This document shows positions 53,762 through 63,371 of a stretch of DNA of 64,000 nt, in pieces (positions within the stretch are counted from its first letter, which is position 1; every line of letters begins with the position of its first letter). The DNA lies in contig NZ_LODW01000041.1 of assembly GCF_002914525.1 (NCBI RefSeq), positions 62,001-126,000 of the forward strand, in the 5' to 3' direction. The notes under the pieces are model-generated. The model was not told where the DNA came from. It saw nothing but the letters and a program-made list of their open reading frames with translations, and made no database searches. The position numbers and the translations under genes were made by a program. This DNA is from Rhizobium hidalgonense (GTDB taxonomy: Bacteria; Pseudomonadota; Alphaproteobacteria; Rhizobiales; Rhizobiaceae).

Positions 53762-53797
53762 TCGGGCGATTACCGCCCGAGGGGCGAGTGCCGCCCG
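53762..53797 (+). repeat. Tandem hairpin repeat before the hydrolase gene
   Basis: TCGGGCG-ATTAC-CGCCCGA (53762-53780) is followed at once by GGGCG-AGTGC-CGCCC (53782-53796), two 18-19 base imperfect tandem copies, each a stem-loop. They end 12 bases before the start codon and could mark the end of the truB transcript or affect translation. Confidence 0.5.
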
Positions 53798-53808
53798 AGA
53801 GGAAGAAT

Positions 53809-54657
53809 ATGCGCACAACCGCTATCGGAATCCTGACGTTCTTTGCACTGTTGCTGACCGTTGCCGGCGCTCAATCCGCCGAGCGCTGGGCCGAGCTTCC
53901 CGCCTTTCCTCCGATGCCGGCGGCCAAGACCAGCGGCATGGCCGATGTCAACGACATCAAGATGTATTACGCCGAATATGGTCAAGGCGAACCGATCCTC
54001 TTCATCCATGGCGGGCTTGGAAATGCCGACGTCTGGGGTCATCAGGTCGCCGATTTCGCCAAAGACCACCTGGTCATTGTTGCCGACAGCCGCGGCCATG
54101 GGCGTTCGACGCGCAGCCAGCAACCCTTCGGCTATGACCTGATGACATCGGATTATGTCGCCCTTCTCGACTATCTGAAGATCGACAAGGTGACGCTTGT
54201 GGGATGGTCGGACGGCGGCATCATCGGCATCGACATGGCGATGAAGCACCCGGAAAAATTGACCCGCGTCATTGCCCAGGCGGCCAACGTCACGACCGAC
54301 GGCGTCAAAGATATCACGCACAACAAGACCTTCAACGACTACATCAACGTCTCCGGCGAGCAGTATCGCAAGCTTTCGCCGACGCCGAATGAATACGAGA
54401 CCTTCGTCAAGCAGGTCTCCGCGATGTGGGCGACCCAGCCGGCCTGGACGGCCGCCGATCTTACCAAGATCTCGGTGCCGGTCACGCTTGCCATCGGCGA
54501 TCATGATGAAGCCGTCAAGCTCGACCATACCGAAATGATGGCAAAGCAGATTCCGGGCGCCAAACTCGTCATCCTGAAAGATGTCAGCCATTTCGCCATG
54601 TTGCAGGATCCTGCAGCCTATGACGGGATGATCCGGGGTGCCATGGCGGGTCGTTGA
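53809..54657 (+). CDS. Secreted alpha/beta hydrolase
   Basis: A 282-residue alpha/beta-hydrolase fold enzyme with a signal peptide (hydrophobic ILTFFALLLTVAGA, cleavage near AQSA). The oxyanion His-Gly is in LFIHGGLGN, nucleophile Ser in VGWSDGG, acid Asp in IGDHDEAV and catalytic His in VSHFAML. The substrate is not readable; it is similar to haloperoxidase/esterase-type hydrolases. ATG at 53809 follows GAGAGGAAG. Two small hairpins built from a tandem repeat precede it (53762-53797). A periplasmic location is inferred. Confidence 0.9.
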   Translation: MRTTAIGILTFFALLLTVAGAQSAERWAELPAFPPMPAAKTSGMADVNDIKMYYAEYGQGEPILFIHGGLGNADVWGHQVADFAKDHLVIVADSRGHGRSTRSQQPFGYDLMTSDYVALLDYLKIDKVTLVGWSDGGIIGIDMAMKHPEKLTRVIAQAANVTTDGVKDITHNKTFNDYINVSGEQYRKLSPTPNEYETFVKQVSAMWATQPAWTAADLTKISVPVTLAIGDHDEAVKLDHTEMMAKQIPGAKLVILKDVSHFAMLQDPAAYDGMIRGAMAGR

Positions 54658-54808
54658 AGTCGCCAGGGACGACCCCTCTTTCCATCGACCCATATTTGGT
54701 TTATAGGCAGCGCCAGCATCGGGTACGCCCGTTTGCATTCACGGCCAAAGCTGGACGGCATCCCGGCTTTTGGCGACCTTTATTTCCTCTCTTAGAAAGG
54801 ATCACCCG

Positions 54809-55078
54809 ATGTCGATCACTGCTGAGCGCAAGTCTGCGCTGATCAAGGAATACGCAACCGTTGAAGGCGATACCGGTTCTCCGGAAGTCCAGGTCGCGAT
54901 CCTGACCGAACGCATCAACAACCTGACCGAACACTTCAAGGACCACAAGAAGGATAACCATTCCCGCCGTGGCCTGTTGACGATGGTTTCGAGCCGCCGC
55001 TCGCTTCTTGATTATCTCAAGAAGAAGGATGAAGGCCGCTATTCCAAGCTGATCTCCAGCCTGGGTATCCGCCGCTAA
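54809..55078 (+). CDS. rpsO: 30S ribosomal protein S15
   Basis: Primary 16S rRNA-binding protein, 89 residues. [33 protein letters not shown] and [21 protein letters not shown] are the universal S15 signatures. ATG at 54809 has AAGGA upstream; the longer open frame from 54770 is not used. It is followed by a very stable hairpin and then pnp, the conserved rpsO-pnp pair; in E. coli S15 represses its own translation and PNPase is autoregulated. Confidence 0.98.
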   Translation: MSITAERKSALIKEYATVEGDTGSPEVQVAILTERINNLTEHFKDHKKDNHSRRGLLTMVSSRRSLLDYLKKKDEGRYSKLISSLGIRR

Positions 55079-55431
55079 GATTGTCCGGCGGGCGCTTTCC
55101 GAGCGCCCGCCGGATCCTGTTTCGGGACACGGTTCCCGATGAAATGTTCCAGCCGCGCCCTATTCTCCAAGCGGTGGAAAGATCGGCGGACCCGGATGGG
55201 CCGGTTCTGCCAAACCAACCGTTGACCTGTCATGGGGCAGGATTGCCGGATGCTTTCGGCCAAGGCTTCTTGAGGCTTTGGCCCAGTTTCCCGGGAACTG
55301 GGTTCCCTGGAGGAAATTGAGATAAAAGCCTCTCGTTGTCTTGCCCGTGATACGTCACATTGTTTGCGGTCGACTGTGCGCTGCGCCCTGATATCGGCGA
55401 TGGCGCGTGCTCCCGCACTGAAGGACAAGTC
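55079..55431. other. Intergenic region rpsO-pnp
   Basis: The 353 bases carry a 13-bp perfect stem (55084-55114) after rpsO and a second stem CCCAGTT/AACTGGG (about 55282-55302). The region probably contains the pnp promoter and the RNase III/PNPase processing structures that autoregulate pnp. An open frame of 79 codons (55081-55320) looks like noise: Pro/Arg/Gly-rich and without a ribosome site. Confidence 0.5.
55084..55114 (+). terminator. Very stable hairpin after rpsO
   Basis: TCCGGCGGGCGCT (55084-55096), loop TTCCG, AGCGCCCGCCGGA (55102-55114): 13 perfect pairs starting five bases after the stop. No T-run, so it is a partial terminator, a stabiliser or an RNase processing site. Confidence 0.6.
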
Positions 55432-57570
55432 ATGTTTGATACACACACCGTCGAAATCGAGTGGGCCGGCCGCCCGCTGAAGCTCGAAACCGGCAAGATT
55501 GCCCGTCAGGCCGACGGCGCCGTTCTCGCTACCTACGGCGAAACCGTGGTTCTCGCTACCGTCGTTTCCGCCAAGGCGCCGAAGCCCGGCCAGGACTTCT
55601 TCCCGCTCACCGTCAACTACCAGGAAAAGACCTACGCAGCCGGCAAGATCCCCGGCGGTTATTTCAAGCGCGAGGGACGTCCGAGCGAGAACGAGACCCT
55701 CGTTTCCCGCCTGATCGACCGCCCGATCCGCCCGCTCTTCCCGGAAGGCTACAAGAACGACACCCAGGTCGTCGTTACCGTCATCCAGCACGACCTTGAA
55801 AACAACCCCGATATCCTGTCGATGGTTGCCACCTCGGCAGCGCTGACGCTCTCCGGCGTTCCCTTCATGGGCCCGGTCGGCGGTGCGCGCGTCGGCTACA
55901 TCAACGGCGAATATGTTCTCAACCCGCATCTCGACGAGATGGACGAATCGAGCCTCGACCTCGTCGTCGCCGGCACCTACGACGCCGTGCTGATGGTTGA
56001 ATCGGAAGCCAAGGAACTCAACGAAGAGATCATGCTCGGCGCCGTCATGTTCGGCCACAAGGGCTTCCAGCCGGTTCTCGACGCAATCATCAAGCTCGCC
56101 GAAGTTGCCGCCAAGGAGCCGCGCGATTTTCAGCCGGAGGATTACTCCGAGCTCGAAGCGGAAATGTTGAAGCATTTCGAAGCTGAACTGCGCGAAGGCT
56201 ACAAGATCACCCAGAAGGCCGATCGCTACGCCGCCGTCGACGCCGTCAAGGCAAAGGTCAAGGCTCACTTCTTCCCTGAAGGTGTTGAACCGAAGTACAC
56301 CGCCGAAGTCATCGGCGCTGTCTTCAAGCACCTGCAGGCGAAGATCGTTCGCTGGAACATCCTCGACACCAAGAGCCGCATCGACGGCCGCGACCTGGAA
56401 ACCGTCCGTCCGATCGTTTCGGAAGTCGGCCTTCTGCCGCGCACCCATGGTTCGGCGCTCTTCACCCGCGGTGAAACCCAGGCGATCGTCGTTGCCACGC
56501 TCGGCACCGGCGAAGACGAGCAGTATGTCGACAGCCTGACGGGCATGTACAAGGAGCGCTTCCTGCTCCATTACAACTTCCCTCCCTACTCGGTTGGCGA
56601 GACCGGCCGTATGGGCTCCCCGGGCCGTCGCGAAATCGGCCACGGCAAGCTCGCCTGGCGCGCGATCCGTCCGATGCTGCCGACCGTAGAGCAGTTTCCC
56701 TACACGCTGCGCGTCGTCTCCGAGATCACCGAGTCGAACGGCTCGTCCTCGATGGCGACCGTCTGCGGCACGTCGCTTGCTCTGATGGATGCCGGCGTTC
56801 CGCTGGCAAAGCCGGTTGCCGGTATCGCCATGGGTCTGATCCTCGAAGGCGATCGTTTCGCCGTCCTCTCCGACATTCTCGGTGACGAAGATCACCTCGG
56901 CGACATGGACTTCAAGGTTGCAGGCACCGCCGACGGCATCACCTCGCTGCAGATGGACATCAAGATCGCCGGCATCACCGAAGAGATCATGAAGGTCGCG
57001 CTCGGCCAGGCCCAGGGCGGTCGCGCCCACATTCTCGGCGAAATGGCCAAGGCCATCACCGAGAGCCGCGGCCAGCTCGGCGAATTCGCTCCGCGCATCG
57101 AAGTCATGAACATCCCGGTCGACAAGATCCGTGAAGTCATCGGCTCCGGCGGCAAGGTCATTCGCGAAATCGTCGAAAAGACCGGCGCCAAGATCAACAT
57201 CGAGGACGACGGCACCGTCAAGATCGCCTCCTCTTCCGGCAAGGAGATCGAAGCGGCCCGCAAGTGGATCCACTCGATCGTCGCCGAGCCTGAAATCGGC
57301 CAGATCTACGAAGGCACGGTTGTCAAGACCGCCGACTTCGGCGCCTTCGTCAACTTCTTCGGCGCCCGCGACGGCCTCGTCCACATCTCGCAGCTTGCTT
57401 CCGAGCGTGTCGCCAAGACCCAGGACGTCGTCAAGGAAGGCGACAAGGTTTGGGTCAAGCTGCTCGGCTTCGACGAACGCGGCAAGGTTCGCCTGTCGAT
57501 GAAGGTCGTCGACCAGGCCACCGGCCAGGAAATCCCGAACGAGAAGAAGAAGGAAGAAGCGGCAGAATAA
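55432..57570 (+). CDS. pnp: Polyribonucleotide nucleotidyltransferase (PNPase)
   Basis: Phosphorolytic 3'-5' exoribonuclease, 712 residues, core of the RNA degradosome. Two RNase PH domains (about 1-230 and 310-540: [14 protein letters not shown] and [14 protein letters not shown]) surround a helical linker; a KH domain ([18 protein letters not shown], about 562-580) and an S1 domain ([16 protein letters not shown], about 625-690) follow. The start ATG at 55432 has AAGGA upstream; the frame is open from 55360. It ends in a Lys/Glu-rich tail and a good terminator. Confidence 0.98.
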   Translation: MFDTHTVEIEWAGRPLKLETGKIARQADGAVLATYGETVVLATVVSAKAPKPGQDFFPLTVNYQEKTYAAGKIPGGYFKREGRPSENETLVSRLIDRPIRPLFPEGYKNDTQVVVTVIQHDLENNPDILSMVATSAALTLSGVPFMGPVGGARVGYINGEYVLNPHLDEMDESSLDLVVAGTYDAVLMVESEAKELNEEIMLGAVMFGHKGFQPVLDAIIKLAEVAAKEPRDFQPEDYSELEAEMLKHFEAELREGYKITQKADRYAAVDAVKAKVKAHFFPEGVEPKYTAEVIGAVFKHLQAKIVRWNILDTKSRIDGRDLETVRPIVSEVGLLPRTHGSALFTRGETQAIVVATLGTGEDEQYVDSLTGMYKERFLLHYNFPPYSVGETGRMGSPGRREIGHGKLAWRAIRPMLPTVEQFPYTLRVVSEITESNGSSSMATVCGTSLALMDAGVPLAKPVAGIAMGLILEGDRFAVLSDILGDEDHLGDMDFKVAGTADGITSLQMDIKIAGITEEIMKVALGQAQGGRAHILGEMAKAITESRGQLGEFAPRIEVMNIPVDKIREVIGSGGKVIREIVEKTGAKINIEDDGTVKIASSSGKEIEAARKWIHSIVAEPEIGQIYEGTVVKTADFGAFVNFFGARDGLVHISQLASERVAKTQDVVKEGDKVWVKLLGFDERGKVRLSMKVVDQATGQEIPNEKKKEEAAE

Positions 57571-57594
57571 GCCGCGTCTTTCAGATTTCATTCC

Positions 57595-57622
57595 GGGCGC
57601 GGGAATCTTCCGCGCCCTTTTT
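57595..57622 (+). terminator. Intrinsic terminator of pnp
   Basis: GGGCGCGG (57595-57602), loop GAATCTT, CCGCGCCC (57610-57617), then TTTTT. It lies 25 bases after the pnp stop. Confidence 0.92.
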
Positions 57623-57701
57623 GTATCCTGGTTTTGCGCATGTCGTGGCCGCAAAACCGCTCACACACTTTTGCGCGACATGCTTTAACGAGACGAGACC
57701 C

Positions 57702-58718
57702 ATGAGCCGTGAGACGCTGAAGACCCTGTTCCATCCCTTTGCCAGCGGCACAGTCCAGGCGCCCGGTGAGGGCGAGCGCGTGCTCTTCCTCGGCGCCGAG
57801 GCAGGCTTTGCGCTGCCTGATGGTTTTGCCGCCTCGCTCAGCGCCGTCCAGGGCTTCCGGCCGCTCTACCGGCAGCTGCTGGCGCAGCGAATCGAAGCAA
57901 AGCCGGAGATCGACGGTGAGGACTACGATGCCGCCCTGGTGCTTTGCACCAAGCACAAGGGCGAGAACGAGGCCAATCTCGCCGCGGCTATCGCGCGCAC
58001 AGAGATCGGCGGCCTGATCGTCGTTGCCGGCGCCAAGGAAGACGGCATCCAGCCGCTGCGCAAGCGCCTCGAAGGGTTCGGTCTCGCGATCGACCACATG
58101 CCGAAATATCACGGCGTCGCCTTCTGGTTCGGCCGGCCGGCCGATGCCGGCGACATCATTTCCAAGCTGGCAAAGACGCCGGTCCGCGTCGACGGCCGCT
58201 TCAATGCCACCGCCGGCATGTTCTCGCATGATCGGATCGATGCCGGATCGGAATTGCTCGCCTCGCGCCTGCCGCAGGATTTTGCCGGCGACGTTGCGGA
58301 TTTCGGCGCCGGATGGGGTTATCTCTCCGTTGAACTGGCCCAGAGATCGCGTGCACTGACCCGTCTCGACCTCTACGAGGCCGATCACGCGGCTCTGGAG
58401 GCCGCCAGGGACAATCTGGCGGAAAACTGCCCGAGCGCGCCTGCGCGCTTCTTCTGGCACGATCTGGCTGGCGAGCCGGTCAAGGACAAATACGATCTCG
58501 TCATCATGAACCCGCCCTTCCATGAAGGACACGCAGCCGAGCCGGCACTCGGCCAGGCGATGATCAAGACAGCCGCATCCGCGCTCCGCGGCGGCGGCCG
58601 CCTGATGCTGGTCGCCAATCGCGGCCTGCCCTACGAGCCGGTCCTGGTCGCGAATTTCCGGGAAAGCGGCGAAACCTGCCGCAACGCCCGCTTCAAGGTG
58701 CTGTGGGCGAAGAAATAA
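57702..58718 (+). CDS. rsmC: RsmC-like 16S rRNA guanine-N2 methyltransferase
   Basis: SAM-dependent methyltransferase of 338 residues, best matching the RsmC type that methylates G1207 of 16S rRNA. An N-terminal methyltransferase-like half without SAM motif (about 1-165) is followed by the catalytic half with DFGAGWGYLS near 199-208, the acidic tip LDLYEADHAAL, and NPPFHEG at about 270-276, the motif for exocyclic amine methylation. The frame is open from 57450 through the end of pnp; ATG at 57702 is chosen. The gene follows the pnp terminator, so it has its own promoter. Confidence 0.88.
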   Translation: MSRETLKTLFHPFASGTVQAPGEGERVLFLGAEAGFALPDGFAASLSAVQGFRPLYRQLLAQRIEAKPEIDGEDYDAALVLCTKHKGENEANLAAAIARTEIGGLIVVAGAKEDGIQPLRKRLEGFGLAIDHMPKYHGVAFWFGRPADAGDIISKLAKTPVRVDGRFNATAGMFSHDRIDAGSELLASRLPQDFAGDVADFGAGWGYLSVELAQRSRALTRLDLYEADHAALEAARDNLAENCPSAPARFFWHDLAGEPVKDKYDLVIMNPPFHEGHAAEPALGQAMIKTAASALRGGGRLMLVANRGLPYEPVLVANFRESGETCRNARFKVLWAKK

Positions 58719-58747
58719 GGTTCGGCTCGAACCGTTCCCTCTCGTGG

Positions 58748-58799
58748 ATCAAAATAAAAAGGCCGTGCGCATCATCTGCGCACGGCCTTTTATTTTGAT
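58748..58799. terminator. Large bidirectional terminator between rsmC and fabI
   Basis: A 23-bp stem (one bulged A): ATCAAAATAAAA(A)GGCCGTGCGCA with TGCGCACGGCCTTTTATTTTGAT over a TCATC loop. A-rich and T-rich flanks make it a terminator for both convergent genes. Confidence 0.92.
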
Positions 58800-58810
58800 G
58801 GGAACAGCCT

Positions 58811-59617
58811 TTATTCCACGTCCGCTCTGCGCAGCGTGTCCAACGTCGGCATCGAGGTGATGTTGAAGCCGGCGTCGACGAAGTGGATTTCGCCGGTGAC
58901 GCCGGCGGACAGGTCGGAGAGCAGGTAGAGCGCCGAGTTGCCGACCTGATCGATGGTCACGGTCTTGCGCAGCGGCGCATTGCGCTGGTTCCAGGAGAGG
59001 ATGGCGCGCGCATCCGAGATGCCGGCGCCGGCAAGCGTGCGGATCGGGCCGGCCGAGATGGCGTTGACGCGGATGCCGCGCGGACCGTAATCGGCGGCGA
59101 GATAACGCACCGAAGCCTCGAGCGCCGCCTTGGCGACGCCCATGACGTTGTAATTCGGGATGACGCGGGTCGAACCATTATAGGTCAGCGTCAGCATCGC
59201 ACCGCCGTCTTCCATCAACGGCGCGCAACGCTTGGCAATCTCGGTGAAGGAGAAACAGGAAATGACCATGGTACGGCTGAAATTCTCACGCGTCGTATCG
59301 GCGTAGAGACCCTTCAGCTCGTTCTTGTCGGAGAAACCGATGGCGTGGACGATGAAATCGAGCTTGCCCCAGCGCTGCTCGATCGCATCGACCAAGGCAT
59401 CGACCGATGCGATATCCTCGACGTCGCAGGGCAGCACGAAATCCGAGCCGACTTCGGCGGCAAGCGGCTTGACGCGCTTGCCCAGCGCATCGCCCTGGTA
59501 GGTGAAGGCCAGTTCCGCACCCTGTGCGGCAAGAGCTTTTGAAATTCCCCAGGCGATCGAGTGGTTGTTTGCGACGCCCATGATGAGGCCGCGCTTACCC
59601 TGCATAATTCCAGTCAT
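58811..59617 (-). CDS. fabI: Enoyl-[acyl-carrier-protein] reductase (NADH), FabI
   Basis: Final reduction step of fatty acid elongation, 268 residues. SDR-fold with IMGVANNHSIAWGI near the start (NADH site), CDVEDIAS, and the FabI-type catalytic Tyr-x6-Lys in PNYNVMGVAKAALE. The frame extends to 59707 within fabB; ATG at 59617 has only a weak ribosome site but gives the family N-terminus. It is the third gene of fabA-fabB-fabI and begins 4 bases after the fabB stop. Target of triclosan and diazaborines. Confidence 0.96.
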   Translation of the reverse strand: MTGIMQGKRGLIMGVANNHSIAWGISKALAAQGAELAFTYQGDALGKRVKPLAAEVGSDFVLPCDVEDIASVDALVDAIEQRWGKLDFIVHAIGFSDKNELKGLYADTTRENFSRTMVISCFSFTEIAKRCAPLMEDGGAMLTLTYNGSTRVIPNYNVMGVAKAALEASVRYLAADYGPRGIRVNAISAGPIRTLAGAGISDARAILSWNQRNAPLRKTVTIDQVGNSALYLLSDLSAGVTGEIHFVDAGFNITSMPTLDTLRRADVE

Positions 59618-59621
59618 ATTA

Positions 59622-60854
59622 TTATCCGTTATAGCGCTGGAAGACGAGCGTGGCATTCGTCCCGCCGAAGCCGAAGGAGTTGGAGAGGGCGATATCGATC
59701 TTCGCATTGTCGATGCGCTTGCGCACGATCGGCACGCCTTCGAATTCGGGATCGAGCTCGGTGATGTGGGCGCTTTCGCCGATGAAGCCTTGCTGCATCA
59801 TCAGCAGGGAATAGATCGATTCCTGCACGCCGGCCGCACCGAGCGAATGGCCGGTCAGCGACTTGGTCGACTGGATATGCGGGATTTTTGATCCGAATAC
59901 CTCGCGGATGGCGCCGATTTCCTTACTGTCGCCGACCGGCGTCGAGGTGCCGTGGGTGTTGACGTAGTCGACATCGCCTTTGACGGTGGCGAGCGCCTGG
60001 CGCATGCAGCGGATGGCGCCCTCGCCCGAGGGAGCGACCATATCGTAACCGTCCGAGGTCGCGCCGTAGCCGACGATTTCGGCGTAGATCTTGGCGCCGC
60101 GGGCCTTGGCGCGCTCCAGTTCCTCGAGCACCAACACGCCTGCGCCGCCGGCGATGACGAAACCGTCGCGGTTGACATCATAGGCGCGCGAGGCGCTGTC
60201 CGGCGTGTCGTTATACTTGGAGGACATGGCGCCCATGGCGTCGAAGAGGTTGGACATCGTCCAATCGAGATCTTCGTGGCCGCCGGCAAACATCACGTCC
60301 TGCTTGCCCCACTGGATCATTTCGGCGGCGTTGCCGATGCAATGAGCCGATGTCGAGCAGGCCGATGAGATCGAGTAATTGACGCCGTGGATCTTGAACC
60401 AGGTGGCAAGCGTGGCCGATGCGGTCGAAGACATCGCCTTCGGTACGGCAAAAGGGCCGATGCGCTTCGGGCTGTTGTTCTTCACGGTGATGTCAGCCGC
60501 CTCGATCAGCGTGCGGGTGGACGGGCCGCCGGACCCCATGATGATACCGGCGCGCTCATTCTGCGCATAGTCCTTCTCTTCCAGGCCGGAATCGGCAAGC
60601 GCCTGCTTCATGGCGACATGGTTCCAGGCACCGCCCTGAGACAGGAAGCGCATGGCGCGGCGATCCACCAGTTCGGCCAGCTCCGCAGCACCGAGCTTGG
60701 GGCTGCCCCAAACCTGGCACTTGAAGCCGTGCTCGGCGAAATCGTTGGAGAAGGAAATACCCGACTTTGCCTGCCGCAATGATTCGGTGACTTCGGCGGC
60801 GTCGTTCCCGATCGAGGACACGACACCCAGACCCGTGACAACTACCCGTCTCAT
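59622..60854 (-). CDS. fabB: 3-oxoacyl-[acyl-carrier-protein] synthase I, FabB
   Basis: Condensing enzyme required for unsaturated fatty acid elongation, 410 residues. The active-site Cys lies in [11 protein letters not shown], His residues in [12 protein letters not shown] and [11 protein letters not shown], and the N-terminus [16 protein letters not shown] is standard. Partner of FabA; the two make the cis-unsaturated branch. The open frame continues to 61154 inside fabA, but the ATG at 60854 is the family start. It is separated from fabA by about 44 bases. Confidence 0.97.
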   Translation of the reverse strand: MRRVVVTGLGVVSSIGNDAAEVTESLRQAKSGISFSNDFAEHGFKCQVWGSPKLGAAELAELVDRRAMRFLSQGGAWNHVAMKQALADSGLEEKDYAQNERAGIIMGSGGPSTRTLIEAADITVKNNSPKRIGPFAVPKAMSSTASATLATWFKIHGVNYSISSACSTSAHCIGNAAEMIQWGKQDVMFAGGHEDLDWTMSNLFDAMGAMSSKYNDTPDSASRAYDVNRDGFVIAGGAGVLVLEELERAKARGAKIYAEIVGYGATSDGYDMVAPSGEGAIRCMRQALATVKGDVDYVNTHGTSTPVGDSKEIGAIREVFGSKIPHIQSTKSLTGHSLGAAGVQESIYSLLMMQQGFIGESAHITELDPEFEGVPIVRKRIDNAKIDIALSNSFGFGGTNATLVFQRYNG

Positions 60855-60898
60855 CTGATCAAACCCTTTTTGTTTCGTGAACCGCTTGAGATGCGGTT

Positions 60899-61414
60899 TC
60901 AGGCCGTCTTGTCTTTCGAGAGACCGACGCGGAGGTCGGCCGCCTGGTATATGGTCTCGCCGTCCGCCTTCAGCCAGCCGTCGGCCGTGCCGAGGACCAG
61001 ACGGCCGCGCATGACCCGCTTGAAGTCGATGCCATATTCGATCAGCTTGGTATGCGGCTTGACCATGCCCTTGAATTTCACTTCGCCTGTCGAAAGCGCC
61101 ATGCCGCGGCCTTCCTCGCCGAGCCAGCCGAGGAAGAAGCCGGTCAGCTGCCACATGCCGTCGAGGCCAAGGCAGCCCGGCATGATCGGATTGCCTTCGA
61201 AATGGCAGGGAAAATACCAGTCGTCGGGACGTACGTCGTATTCGGCCCTGAGGTAGCCCTTGTCAAAGGTGCCGCCGGTTTCGGAAATATCGGTGATACG
61301 GTGGACCATCAGCATGGGCGGCAGGGGAAGCTGCGCATTGCCGGGGCCGAACAGCTCGCCATGTGCGCAGGCAATGAGTTCGTCATACGAGAAGCTGGAC
61401 TGTCTGGTCGTCAT
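60899..61414 (-). CDS. fabA: 3-hydroxydecanoyl-[acyl-carrier-protein] dehydratase/isomerase, FabA
   Basis: Dehydrates and isomerises the C10 intermediate, the branch point to unsaturated fatty acids, 171 residues. The hotdog fold carries the catalytic His in [11 protein letters not shown] and Asp in [16 protein letters not shown]. It is the first gene of fabA-fabB-fabI. The 300 bases between it and irr are divergent and hold the promoters of both. Confidence 0.97.
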   Translation of the reverse strand: MTTRQSSFSYDELIACAHGELFGPGNAQLPLPPMLMVHRITDISETGGTFDKGYLRAEYDVRPDDWYFPCHFEGNPIMPGCLGLDGMWQLTGFFLGWLGEEGRGMALSTGEVKFKGMVKPHTKLIEYGIDFKRVMRGRLVLGTADGWLKADGETIYQAADLRVGLSKDKTA

Positions 61415-61714
61415 AAAGTTTCTTTTCCCCCCGCGAGAAGCCGATGGATGTCAACGTTTAGTCCAAGTTCCTCAGAAAATGAAGCACGAGCAAGGCAGCT
61501 CCATTCATCGTCCCGGACCAGGCTTACGCCATTATTTGGTGGTCGAATACAGGAAGGCCAGGGCCGCGACCAGACCTATTTACGCCAAAAGCCCGTTTTT
61601 GCCGCGTTTATCAGGCTCTTGTCCCCATTGAACTATTGAAAGGCTCCGATGCAAAAGTTATACCGCTTGAAGAAACATGATTGCTTTATGCAGGAATAAC
61701 CGGAGTTGGTGTTG
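61415..61714. other. Divergent promoter region fabA/irr
   Basis: 300 bases with no convincing ORF. A promoter-like pair TTGAAA (61636-61641), 17 bases, TATACC (61659-61664) points toward irr. I see no clear ICE or IRO box. Confidence 0.45.
61636..61664 (+). promoter_or_regulatory. Putative irr promoter
   Basis: TTGAAA-N17-TATACC, a fair sigma-70-type match about 50 bases before the irr start codon. It is not verified by any conserved regulator site. Confidence 0.4.
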
Positions 61715-62134
61715 ATGACGGGTATACTCCCGATCGCCATAGAGGTCAGGCTGCGCGGCGCGGGCCTGCGCCCTACCCGCCAGCGTGTCGCGCTCGGCGA
61801 CCTCCTGTTTGCCAAAGGCGACCGGCATCTGACGGTTGAGGAATTGCATGAGGAGGCGGTTGCCGCCGGTGTGCCGGTGTCACTGGCAACCGTCTACAAC
61901 ACGCTGCACCAGTTCACCGAAGCCGGCCTCATCCGCGTTCTCGCTGTCGAGAGCGCCAAGACCTATTTCGACACCAATGTTTCCGACCATCACCATTTCT
62001 TCATCGAAGGCGACAACGAGGTGCTCGACATTCCCGTCAGCAACCTGACGATCGCCAATCTGCCGGAGCCGCCCGAAGGCATGGAGATTGCCCATGTCGA
62101 CGTGGTGATCCGCCTGCGGGCGAAGCAGGGCTGA
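61715..62134 (+). CDS. irr: Iron response regulator Irr (Fur family)
   Basis: Heme-responsive iron regulator, 139 residues, which under iron limitation represses heme and iron-using genes. Winged-helix start with GLRPTRQRVALGDLLF, recognition helix VSLATVYNTLHQFTEAGLI, and the Irr-type His cluster DHHHFF in the dimer/heme region. It lacks the extra Cys motifs of Fur. ATG at 61715 with GGAG nine bases upstream was chosen. Divergent from fabA, as in many rhizobia. In rhizobia Irr acts with RirA. Confidence 0.93.
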   Translation: MTGILPIAIEVRLRGAGLRPTRQRVALGDLLFAKGDRHLTVEELHEEAVAAGVPVSLATVYNTLHQFTEAGLIRVLAVESAKTYFDTNVSDHHHFFIEGDNEVLDIPVSNLTIANLPEPPEGMEIAHVDVVIRLRAKQG

Positions 62135-62147
62135 CGACAGCGCTCTT

Positions 62148-62783
62148 TCACATGACGTCGTCCGGGTGCCGGCCGGGCTTGTGCCGGTAGGTCGGGAAGG
62201 TCCAGCCGAACCACAGGGCGCCGCCGCGCACCGCAAAGGCCGCCACGACGCCGCAGGCAGAGGCCAGATAGAGCGGCATTCCCAGACCATTGGCGAGCGT
62301 GAACACACCGGCGCCGATAAGCGCTGCGGTCACGTAGATTTCCGGGCGCAACAGCACCGACGGCTCGTTTGCCATCAGATCGCGCAGGATGCCGCCGAAG
62401 GTCGCCGTGAGCGTACCGGTGACGATCGCGATGGTTGGTGAGCCGGTGGCGGCAAGTCCTTTGGCAGCGCCGATGACGCAATAGGCGGCAAGGCCGATCG
62501 CATCCAGCCAGATCAGCAGACGATAACGCGATTCCAGCAGGTGAGCGGTGAAGAAAACAACGACGCCCATGATGCAGCAGACGAGGATATAGGCGGGGTT
62601 CAGCACCCAGAAGACCGGCACGCGGCCGAGCACGATATCGCGCATGGTGCCGCCGCCCGTTCCCGTCACCATGGCGAAAAACAGAAAACCGATCAGGTCC
62701 AGCTGCTTGCGCGAGGCGGCGAGCGCGCCTGTTGCGGCAAACAGTGCAATGCCGGCATAATCGAGATAGACGAGCAGAGACAT
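62148..62783 (-). CDS. UPF0126/TRIC-family membrane protein
   Basis: A 211-residue protein with about seven hydrophobic helices in two similar halves. Each half has a family segment: GTGGGTMRDIVLGRVPVFW and TATFGGILRDLMANEPSVLLR. The family was long called UPF0126 and is related to trimeric intracellular cation (TRIC) channels. ATG at 62783 begins MSLLVYLDYAGIALFAATGA; the open frame extends to 63278 but that portion is antisense to the next gene. It converges with irr. Confidence 0.9.
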   Translation of the reverse strand: MSLLVYLDYAGIALFAATGALAASRKQLDLIGFLFFAMVTGTGGGTMRDIVLGRVPVFWVLNPAYILVCCIMGVVVFFTAHLLESRYRLLIWLDAIGLAAYCVIGAAKGLAATGSPTIAIVTGTLTATFGGILRDLMANEPSVLLRPEIYVTAALIGAGVFTLANGLGMPLYLASACGVVAAFAVRGGALWFGWTFPTYRHKPGRHPDDVM

Positions 62784-62894
62784 GCGAGCCCCGGAACCGC
62801 GGAATATTTCACCAAAAACCACGGCGGCAAGGGCGGCGCAAGGCGGTGCGGCCATAAAGCCAGCCGATAGAGCTTTATCCAAAAGAGGAAAGCC

Positions 62895-63368
62895 GTGAAA
62901 ACGCTGGTGCTCGCCGTTCTGAATATTCTCCTGCTGGTGATCATGCCGGCTGTGGCCTTCGGCCAGCAATCGCTGATCTCCGATCCGGAGATCTACGAGA
63001 AGAAACATTTCCAGCAGCAGTGTAAGGCGGCCGAATTCGCCGACGGCTTCGTCACCCGGCAGGACATCAACAATGACGGGCTGATTGATGCGGTGGTCAA
63101 CGAGGGCCTGCTGACCTGCGACGGGCAGAAGGGGCCGCAATGCAATGACGACGGCTGCACCTATAATTTCTATCTGCAGGTGGCCGAAGGCGGTTATTTC
63201 ATGATCGCGACGGCGCAGATCTACGGCTACGACTTCGTCCAGCGCTTCGGCAACATGGTGCTGGCGATGAAGATGCATCCGCGTTTCTGCGACCGCACCG
63301 AAGGTGATCCCTGCATCGTGACCGCGCGCGTGCGCGGCACGAAATTCGTCACCATCTCAAAGAAATAG
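62895..63368 (+). CDS. Secreted Cys-rich protein with an EF-hand-like loop
   Basis: A 157-residue exported protein. The GTG start follows AGAGGAAAG and leads into a signal peptide (hydrophobic core to about residue 20, cleavage near AFG). Residues 57-65 read D-x-N-x-D-G-x-I-D (DINNDGLID), the first part of an EF-hand/dockerin calcium loop. Six Cys (43, 75, 84, 89 and two in the C-terminal 40 residues) suggest disulfides. I do not recognise a named family; binding of Ca2+ is inference. Confidence 0.82.
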   Translation: MKTLVLAVLNILLLVIMPAVAFGQQSLISDPEIYEKKHFQQQCKAAEFADGFVTRQDINNDGLIDAVVNEGLLTCDGQKGPQCNDDGCTYNFYLQVAEGGYFMIATAQIYGYDFVQRFGNMVLAMKMHPRFCDRTEGDPCIVTARVRGTKFVTISKK

Positions 63369-63371
63369 CTC

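Noticed and set aside
55081..55320. 79-codon ORF between rpsO and pnp
   Set aside because: No ribosome site, Pro/Gly/Arg-rich composition, and it covers the post-rpsO hairpin.
55075..57654. 859-codon open frame on the minus strand opposite pnp
   Set aside because: Antisense shadow of a highly expressed gene with strongly biased codons. The protein is Asp/Gly/Val-rich without any motif.
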